The notes below the pieces were generated by a model. That model was not told the origin of the DNA. It did no database searches and saw nothing but the letters and a program-made list of their open reading frames with translations. Shown here piece after piece: positions 1 to 4,889 of a stretch of 7,436 bases of DNA. Position numbers and translations under genes: made by a program. This DNA comes from Chloroflexota bacterium (GTDB taxonomy: Bacteria > Chloroflexota > Limnocylindria > Limnocylindrales > CSP1-4): the NCBI GenBank assembly GCA_021812735.1, contig JAKAMV010000499.1, positions 1 to 7,436 of the forward strand, in the 5' to 3' direction. How positions within the stretch are numbered: position 1 is the first letter of the stretch; every line of letters starts with the position of its first letter.

Positions 1-3
1 CGC

Positions 4-1263
4 TTACGCCGTGGCGGCGTGCCCGCCGGCACCGTCGCCGGGCACGGGCGGGGCGGGCGCGGCGGCGATCCGCTCGCGGTAGCGGCGCAGGTTGTCCGTG
101 ACCTCGGCCATCGAATCGCCGCCGGTCTTCTCCAGCACGAACCGCGCGAGCGTGAGCATGACCATCGCCTCGCCGATGACGCCCGCGGCCGGCACCACCG
201 AGATGTCGCTGCGCTCGTAGTGGGCGGCATCCACGGCCGCCCCGGTGATCAGGTCCGCGGTCGGCAGCGGCCGGGCCAGCGTGGAGATCGGCTTGACGGC
301 GCCGCGGATCACGATGGGCTCGCCGTTGGTGACCCCGCCGGTCAACCCGCCCGCGTTGTTGGTGCGGTGGACCCAGGTGCCGTCCGCGCGGCGCCCCTGG
401 ATCACGTCCTGGACGTCGCTGCCGAAGCGGCGGGTCTGCTCGAACCCGAGCCCGAACTCCACGCCCTTGACGATGTGGATGCTCATGACGGCCGCCGCGA
501 GCGCCGCGTCCAGCCGCCGGTCCCAGTGGACATAGCTGCCGAGTCCGATCGGCGCCCCGTGGACCACCACCTCGAACACGCCGCCGACGGTGTCGCCGCG
601 GCCCCGAGCCTCGTCGATGCGGGCGATCATCGCCTGCTCCGCGTCGGGGTCCGGGCAGCGGAGGGGCGACGCGTCGGCCTCGTCACGCGACCGGGTGCAG
701 CGCGCCGGGTCCACGGCCACGCCGCCCACCTCGGCCGTGAACGACCAGACGTCGATGCCGAGATCCCGGAGGAACGCCCGCGCGATGCCGCCAGCGGCCA
801 CGCGCGCCGTGGTCTCGCGCGCCGACGCCCGCTCCAGCACGTTGCGGACGTCGTTGAAGCCGTACTTGAGGGCGCCTGCCAGGTCCGCGTGGCCAGGCCG
901 GACCCGGGTGATCGGCTGGGCGCGCTTGGTGCCGCCCTCGGCCAGGGCCGCCAGCTCGGCGGCCTCGGCGGCGGAGAGCGGACCCACCTGCATCACGCGG
1001 GTCCAGTTCTCCCAGTCGCGGTTGGCGACCTCGAGCAGGATCGGCGAGCCGAGCGTGCGCCCGTGCCGCACCCCGGCGAGGATCTGCGCGCGATCCCGCT
1101 CGATGGTCTGGCGGGCGCCCCGGCCGTACCCGCGCTGGCGACGGGCCAAGTCCTCCTCGAGGTCGGCTTCGGTCAGCGCGAGCCCGGCGGGCACGCCTTC
1201 GACCACCGCGCCGAGCGTAGGCCCGTGGCTCTCGCCGGCCGTGAGGAAGCGGAATCGGTCCAC
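4..1263 (-). CDS. aroC: Chorismate synthase
   Basis: Last enzyme of the shikimate pathway: it removes phosphate from 5-enolpyruvylshikimate-3-phosphate to give chorismate, using reduced FMN, in the cytosol. Visible family motifs are AGESHG (9-14), RRQRGYGRG (41-49), RPGHADL (122-128), ERASARETTARVAAGG (144-159), NNAGGLTGGVTNG (302-314) and RSDISVVPAAGVIGEA (351-366), so the whole catalytic core is present. At 419 residues it is somewhat longer than the common 360-400; the excess is mostly an Ala/Pro/Gly-rich tail from about residue 400. The start is GTG, chosen because the MDRFRFLTAGESHG beginning fits the family and GGGAGG (1274-1269) lies 5 bases before it. It is the fourth gene of the aro operon, 19 bases after aroE. 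The stop (TAA) is at 6-4 and no terminator can be seen before the window edge, so the operon may continue to the left. Confidence 0.97.
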   Translation of the reverse strand: MDRFRFLTAGESHGPTLGAVVEGVPAGLALTEADLEEDLARRQRGYGRGARQTIERDRAQILAGVRHGRTLGSPILLEVANRDWENWTRVMQVGPLSAAEAAELAALAEGGTKRAQPITRVRPGHADLAGALKYGFNDVRNVLERASARETTARVAAGGIARAFLRDLGIDVWSFTAEVGGVAVDPARCTRSRDEADASPLRCPDPDAEQAMIARIDEARGRGDTVGGVFEVVVHGAPIGLGSYVHWDRRLDAALAAAVMSIHIVKGVEFGLGFEQTRRFGSDVQDVIQGRRADGTWVHRTNNAGGLTGGVTNGEPIVIRGAVKPISTLARPLPTADLITGAAVDAAHYERSDISVVPAAGVIGEAMVMLTLARFVLEKTGGDSMAEVTDNLRRYRERIAAAPAPPVPGDGAGGHAATA

Positions 1264-1282
1264 GGCGTCCTCCCGCGTCCCG

Positions 1283-2167
1283 TCAGGCGGTCGGCGCGGC
1301 CACGCCGGGCTCGCCCTCAGCGGACCCGATCCCGTCCGCGCGCGCCTGGCGGAGCGCCTCGTGCATTACCTCGATCGGCGCCGGCTGGCCCGTCCACAGC
1401 GTGAACGCCGCCGCGCCCTGGTGGAGCAGCATCAGCTCGCCGTCGGCGGTCGCGCAGCCGGCGGCAGCCGCGTCGCGGAGCAGCCGGGTCTGGCGATAGA
1501 TCAGGTCGAGCACGAGCAGGTCCGGCGTGAGGATCTCCGCCGGGATGGGGGACGTGTCATCCTCCAGGCCGATGGAGGTGGCGTTGACCAGGACCTTGGC
1601 CTTGGCCAGCTCGGCCTCGATGATCGACTCGTGCCAGGGCATGGCGCGCAGGTCCATGTGCGAGGCGGACCGGCCGAAGTGCCTGACCATCTGCTCGCCC
1701 CGGTGGAGGTGGCGGTTGAACACGACCACCCGCTGGAACCCCTCGCGGATGAGCCCGTAGACCACCGCCCGGGCGCCGCCGCCGGCGCCCAGCACCACGG
1801 CCTGGCGCGGCATCTTCTGGCGCCCGACCAGCCGGTCCAGGGCCACCTTGAAGCCGGCCACGTCGGTGTTGTGCCCGACCAGCTTCTTGCCCTCTCGGGT
1901 GAGCGTGTTGACCGCGCCGGTGGCGTGCGCCTCGTCGGTCTGGCGGTCCATCAGCTGGGCGACCCGCTCCTTGTGCGGGATGGTGACGTTGGCGCCGAGG
2001 ATGTCCTCGCCGCGCAGCTCGGCGACCGTCTCGGCGAGCTGCGCCGGCAGGCGGTCCCAGAGCTCGTAGCGGGCGTCGATCTCCAGATGGTCGAACGCCG
2101 CCTGCTGCATCGCACCCGATAGCGAGTGGGCCACCGGGTGGCCGATGAGGACGACCCGCTTCGTCAT
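1283..2167 (-). CDS. aroE: Shikimate dehydrogenase (NADP-dependent)
   Basis: Reduces 3-dehydroshikimate to shikimate with NADPH. The N-terminal substrate domain has NVTIPHKE (60-67) with the catalytic Lys66, GAVNTL (84-89) and GHNTD (98-102) with the catalytic Asp102. The Rossmann half has the glycine-rich loop GAGGGAR (127-133), an NR pair (151-152) where NADP-specific enzymes hold the 2'-phosphate, NATSIG (195-200), and a C-terminal block with HQGAAAFTLWTG (249-260). Length (294) is normal, with a short Gly/Ala/Pro tail. Odd points: the shikimate-binding motif, usually HSxSPxxHN, reads HSLSGAMQQ (14-22), and the usual DLVYNP block reads DLIYRQ (221-226). The two serines and catalytic residues remain, so I expect an active enzyme of a divergent subgroup; a quinate-using relative (YdiB type) is less likely given the operon. 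The ATG overlaps the aroA stop as ATGA, and AAGGGG (2180-2175) lies 7 bases upstream, suggesting translational coupling. Confidence 0.95.
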   Translation of the reverse strand: MTKRVVLIGHPVAHSLSGAMQQAAFDHLEIDARYELWDRLPAQLAETVAELRGEDILGANVTIPHKERVAQLMDRQTDEAHATGAVNTLTREGKKLVGHNTDVAGFKVALDRLVGRQKMPRQAVVLGAGGGARAVVYGLIREGFQRVVVFNRHLHRGEQMVRHFGRSASHMDLRAMPWHESIIEAELAKAKVLVNATSIGLEDDTSPIPAEILTPDLLVLDLIYRQTRLLRDAAAAGCATADGELMLLHQGAAAFTLWTGQPAPIEVMHEALRQARADGIGSAEGEPGVAAPTA

Positions 2168-3492
2168 GCGCGCACCCCTTCGAGCTCTCGGAAGAAGCCG
2201 GGATACGAGATCGCCGCCGACTCCGGTCGGAGGACGGTCGTCTCGCCTTCGGCGATGAGGCCGGCGATGGCGAATGTCATCGCGAGCCGGTGGTCATCGA
2301 GTGTCTCGGTGACGGCGCCCGTCAGGCGCCGGCCGCCCTCGATCTCGATGTCGTCGCCCGTGACGCGCACCCGCGCGCCCAGGGCTGCCAGCCCGTCCGC
2401 GATCCCGGCGATGCGGTCGGACTCCTTGTGGCGCAGCTCCCCGGCGCCGCGGATGCGGGTGGTGCCCTCGGCCGCGGCCGCCGCGAGGCACAGCGCGGGG
2501 ATCTCGTCGATCGCCGCCGCCACCTCGGCCGTCCCGAGGTCGGTGGCCCGGAGTCGGCTCGACCGCACCACCAGGTCCGCGAGCGGCTCCCCGTCGGCAC
2601 CACCAGGCGTCGGCCGTTCGCGCTCCTCGATGTCGGCGCCCATGCGCCGGAGGATGTCGATGATGGCACGCCGCGTGGGGTTGGTGCTGACTCCCTCGAG
2701 GGTCAGCTCTGCGTCGGGGTGGATGGCCCCGGCCACCAGCCAGAACGCCGCGCCCGACGGGTCGGCGGGCACCGTCTCGTCGATGGCGCGCACGACCGCC
2801 GGCCCGGTCAGGCGGACCTCGTGCCGCCCGTCCTCGAGCGTCGCCTCGCGCACGGTCACGCCCCGGGCGCGGAGCATCCGCTCGGTGTGGTCACGCGTGG
2901 CCACGGCCTCGACAACGCGCGTGGCGCCGTCAGCCGCAAGTCCTGCGAGCAGGATCGCGGACTTCACCTGCGCGGACGGGACCGGCGTCGCGTAGTCGAT
3001 CGGCTCGAGCGGCGCGCGGCCCGTCACCGCGAGCGGCAGGAGCGTGGCTGACCGCCGGCCCGAGAAGGAGGCACCCATCGCGCGCAGGGGCTCCACCACC
3101 CGGCCCATCGGCCGCCGCCGGAGCGAGCCGTCGCCGTCGAGGACCGCGAACAGCGGGAGCCCCGCCAGCAGGCCGGCGGCCAGACGGGTCGTGGTGCCGG
3201 AGTTGCCGCAGTCGAGGATTGCCTCGGGCTCCGCCAGCGCCCCCCCGCCCGGGGAGACCACGCGGTAGTCCACGCGGCCGTCGCGCTCGGCAAGGCGCTC
3301 CACGGTGGCGCCCAGCGCCCGCACGACCCCGGCCGTGGATCGGACGTCCTCGCCGTCGCCGGCCGCCACGATCCGGCTCTCGCCCTCCGCCAGCAGCGCG
3401 AGCAGCAGCGCGCGGTGGGAGATGGACTTGTCGCCGGGCAGGGCGGGACGGCCGCGCAGGCGCGCGGCGGGGCGCACGACGAGGCCGTCCAC
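2164..3492 (-). CDS. aroA: 3-phosphoshikimate 1-carboxyvinyltransferase (EPSP synthase)
   Basis: Transfers the enolpyruvyl group of PEP to shikimate-3-phosphate, the step before chorismate synthase. Numbered from the GTG at 3492 (442 residues): LPGDKSISHRAL (18-29) with the PEP/substrate lysine, DCGNSGTTTRL (94-104), DGSLRRRPMGRV (121-132), the AAAIDEIP segment with catalytic Asp329, LRHKESDRI (353-361) with Glu357, and LDDHRLAM (398-405). The GNSGTTTR form resembles Bacillus-type rather than E. coli-type enzymes. Start choice: the frame is also open from a GTG at 3510, inside the aroF end. The 3492 GTG has GGAAGG (3507-3502) 9 bases upstream, and its protein start (DGLVVRPAARLRG) lines up with the E. 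coli start (ESLTLQPIARVDG), so I prefer it. It then begins 4 bases after the aroF stop; the other choice overlaps aroF by 14 bases. The stop overlaps the aroE start. Confidence 0.96.
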   Translation of the reverse strand: MDGLVVRPAARLRGRPALPGDKSISHRALLLALLAEGESRIVAAGDGEDVRSTAGVVRALGATVERLAERDGRVDYRVVSPGGGALAEPEAILDCGNSGTTTRLAAGLLAGLPLFAVLDGDGSLRRRPMGRVVEPLRAMGASFSGRRSATLLPLAVTGRAPLEPIDYATPVPSAQVKSAILLAGLAADGATRVVEAVATRDHTERMLRARGVTVREATLEDGRHEVRLTGPAVVRAIDETVPADPSGAAFWLVAGAIHPDAELTLEGVSTNPTRRAIIDILRRMGADIEERERPTPGGADGEPLADLVVRSSRLRATDLGTAEVAAAIDEIPALCLAAAAAEGTTRIRGAGELRHKESDRIAGIADGLAALGARVRVTGDDIEIEGGRRLTGAVTETLDDHRLAMTFAIAGLIAEGETTVLRPESAAISYPGFFRELEGVRA

Positions 3493-3496
3493 GGGC

Positions 3497-4561
3497 TCAG
3501 GCCTTCCCACTGCCGGCAGCCGCCGGGGGAAGCAGGTCGCCCTGCAGGTCCCGCACGTGGGCGTGGACCGCCGACACGGCGGCCATCATCGAGTCGAAGC
3601 CAGCGAAGTCCAGCTGCTGCTCGGCGTCGGAGAGCGCCTCCTCGGGCCGGGGGTGCACCTCGACCATGATCCCGTCCGCGCCCACGGCCGCGCCGCCGAT
3701 CGCGAGCGGCTTGACCAGCCAGCGCTTCCCCGTGGCGTGCGAGGGGTCCACGATGACCGGCAGGTGCGTCAGGTGGTGCATCAGCGGCACTGCCGTCAGG
3801 TCGAGCGTGTTGCGGGTCGAGGTGTCGAACGTTCGGATGCCGCGCTCGCACATCACGATCTGGCTGTTGCCGGCCGAGGCGATGTACTCGGCGGCCATCA
3901 GCCACTCCTCGATCGTGTTGCCGAAGCCGCGCTTGAGCATCACCGGCCGGCCTGCCCGACCGCAGGCGAGCAGGAGCGAGAAGTTCTGCATGTTGCGCGT
4001 GCCGATCTGCAGGATGTCCGCGTACTCGGCGACGATGTCAACCTGGTTGGGCTCCATGACCTCGGTGATCACGGGCAGCCCGGTCCGCTGGCGCGCCTCC
4101 GCCAGGTAGCGCAGGCCCTCGACGCCGAGCCCCTGGAACGAGTACGGGCTCGTGCGGGGCTTGAACGCGCCGCCCCGGATGATCGTGGCGCCGCGGGCGG
4201 CCACGTGGTCCACGGTCTCGATGAGCTGGTCGCGGCTCTCCACCGAGCACGGACCGGCCATGACCGACAGCCCCCCGTCGCCGATCGTCGCGTCGAGCAC
4301 CTTGATGACCGTGTTCTCGGGGTGGAACTCTCGCGAGACCAGCTTGTACGGCTTGGAGATCGGGGTGACCTGCGCCACGCCGGCGAGGCCCTCGAGCCGA
4401 CCCCTGAGCTGCTCGCGCCGCTTGCCCAGGTCACCCACCACCGCGATCACCGTCCGGTCTCGTCCGGCGTTCTCGAACGGCGTCAGCCCCTCGGCGAGGA
4501 TCATGCCCTTCACGCCGTTGACCTCGGCCTCGCCGGCTCCGGTCCGCATCACCACGAACAT
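3497..4561 (-). CDS. aroF: 3-deoxy-7-phosphoheptulonate (DAHP) synthase, Thermotoga-type with N-terminal regulatory domain
   Basis: Condenses PEP and erythrose-4-phosphate to DAHP, the first committed step of aromatic biosynthesis. The 354-residue protein closely follows the pattern of the Thermotoga maritima enzyme (about 338 residues). Residues 1 to about 85 form a ferredoxin-like regulatory domain ending in KPYKLVSREFHPE, and the rest is the catalytic barrel. Barrel motifs are MAGPCSVE (101-108), RGGAFKPRTSPYSFQG (129-144), LKRGF (209-213), CERGIRTF (239-246) and VDPSH (271-275). By comparison with the Thermotoga enzyme the metal ligands are Cys105, His275, Glu301 and Asp312. The N-terminal domain in that relative mediates feedback inhibition by Tyr and Phe, so the same is inferred here. 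The frame is open to an ATG at 4648, but that start would add 29 residues with no counterpart and run through the terminator hairpin. The ATG at 4561 matches the family start (MIVV... versus MFVV...) and has AAGGA (4578-4574) 12 bases upstream, a rather long spacing. Confidence 0.96.
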   Translation of the reverse strand: MFVVMRTGAGEAEVNGVKGMILAEGLTPFENAGRDRTVIAVVGDLGKRREQLRGRLEGLAGVAQVTPISKPYKLVSREFHPENTVIKVLDATIGDGGLSVMAGPCSVESRDQLIETVDHVAARGATIIRGGAFKPRTSPYSFQGLGVEGLRYLAEARQRTGLPVITEVMEPNQVDIVAEYADILQIGTRNMQNFSLLLACGRAGRPVMLKRGFGNTIEEWLMAAEYIASAGNSQIVMCERGIRTFDTSTRNTLDLTAVPLMHHLTHLPVIVDPSHATGKRWLVKPLAIGGAAVGADGIMVEVHPRPEEALSDAEQQLDFAGFDSMMAAVSAVHAHVRDLQGDLLPPAAAGSGKA

Positions 4562-4605
4562 CTCGTCACTGGTTCCTTGCTGGGTGGGGGAGTGCGCCTC
4601 GCGGG

Positions 4606-4637
4606 AAAGAAAAAAGCAGAGGTCTTGGACCTCTGCT
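4606..4637 (-). terminator. Intrinsic terminator of the aroF leader (attenuator terminator)
   Basis: Read on the minus strand, the arms AGCAGAGGTC and GACCTCTGCT pair perfectly over 10 bp around a CAA loop, followed immediately by a U-rich run (six T, one C, three T; 4615-4606). This is a textbook factor-independent terminator. It ends about 45 bases before the aroF start and lies downstream of the predicted aroF promoter and leader peptide, so it would cut off transcription before the operon genes unless prevented. The plus-strand reading has no T run after the stem, so it works only in the aro direction. Nothing converges on it that would make it an ordinary gene-end terminator: the gene on its right is transcribed away from it. 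Confidence 0.88.
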
Positions 4638-4640
4638 GCA

Positions 4641-4692
4641 CCCGGCACGACCCGCGGACCCGGGCCTAGGCTCGGGGAACGGTCATGCCGGG
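4641..4692 (-). promoter_or_regulatory. Attenuator stem overlapping the end of the leader peptide
   Basis: On the minus strand, CCCGGCATGACC (4692-4681) pairs with GGTCGTGCCGGG (4652-4641) over 12 bp with a single U-G pair. The 5' arm contains the last codons and the TGA stop of the leader reading frame, the position of segment 1 in trp- and phe-type attenuators. Inside it sits a second hairpin, CCCGAGC-CTAG-GCCCGGG (4676-4659), with one A-C mismatch. The stem ends 3 bases before the terminator stem. A ribosome stalled at the Phe codons (4700-4698 and 4694-4692) would cover the 5' arm and free the 3' arm. I could not find by eye a strong pairing between the freed 3' arm and the terminator's 5' half; only weak, wobble-rich pairings of about 5 bp are visible. 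The antiterminator is therefore unresolved. Confidence 0.68.
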
Positions 4693-4718
4693 AAGATAAA
4701 GAGATAAGGGGCGTACAT
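4683..4718 (-). CDS. Attenuator leader peptide rich in Tyr and Phe (MYAPYLFIFPA)
   Basis: An 11-codon frame, ATG to TGA, between the aroF promoter and the terminator, encoding MYAPYLFIFPA. Four of the eleven residues are Tyr (TAC, TAT) or Phe (TTT, TTC), and no Trp codon is present. TAT and TTT stand out as AT-rich codons in this GC-rich sequence. The likely role is to sense charged tRNA-Tyr and tRNA-Phe, its translation deciding whether the downstream terminator forms, as in the known pheA and trp leaders. No Shine-Dalgarno sequence precedes it; the predicted transcript begins only 4 bases before the ATG, so translation would be close to leaderless. Evidence is position, composition and the flanking stem and terminator. 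A frame this short can occur by chance, but the combination makes that unlikely. Confidence 0.78.
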   Translation of the reverse strand: MYAPYLFIFPA

Positions 4719-4721
4719 CGG

Positions 4722-4757
4722 TGAGGCGAAGGTATCGGAGGGCCGCGCCCGCGTCAA
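4722..4757 (-). promoter_or_regulatory. Sigma-70-type promoter of the aro operon
   Basis: On the minus strand, TTGACG (4757-4752) is separated by exactly 17 bp from TACCTT (4734-4729). These match the -35 consensus at five of six positions and the TAnnnT form of the -10. The seventh base after the -10 is an A at 4722, the expected transcription start, which gives a 5' leader of about 161 bases before aroF and only 4 bases before the leader-peptide ATG. The promoter faces away from the histidine kinase gene and is the only good promoter I see for the aro genes, whose junctions are too tight for internal ones. Confidence 0.75.
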
Positions 4758-4889
4758 CTCGCACCCTGCGAACCCCCACGAATGGGGTGGCTGGTCGCGC
4801 TCCTATCGAGTCCCCTGCGGAGCTAGCATGGCCGTCGGGGCGGGCCACCTGCCCCAGGCGCCGAGGCCCCGAATTGCGATGTCCTGCCC
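4758..4889. other. Divergent intergenic spacer between aro operon promoter and histidine kinase gene
   Basis: This completes the 328-base gap between aroF and the kinase gene; the left part holds the attenuator and promoter described separately. In this part I see only a small inverted repeat, CCCCA-CGAA-TGGGG (4774-4787), lying 16 bases behind the aro -35 box, which could be an operator or chance in GC-rich DNA. On the plus strand, TAGCAT (4824-4829) has the TAnnnT shape of a -10 box for the kinase gene but no acceptable -35 at 17 bp (TCCTAT). The kinase promoter therefore remains unidentified. No RNA gene is evident. Confidence 0.35.

Noticed and set aside
19..2122. Long plus-strand open frames opposite aroC and aroE (19-1404 and 590-2122)
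   Set aside because: They are Arg/Ala/Pro/Gly-rich shadows without domains; the minus strand carries unmistakable AroC and AroE proteins.
4562..4648. N-terminal extension of DAHP synthase from the ATG at 4648
   Set aside because: It would translate through the terminator hairpin and U run and adds 29 residues absent from the homologous family start, which fits the ATG at 4561.
3305..4669. A 454-codon plus-strand frame opposite aroA and aroF
   Set aside because: No family motifs and composition typical of a reversed GC-rich gene; it also runs through the attenuator terminator.
4774..4787. CCCCA-CGAA-TGGGG inverted repeat as a repressor operator
   Set aside because: Only 5-bp arms and a single copy upstream of the -35 box; mentioned in the spacer entry but not strong enough for an operator call.
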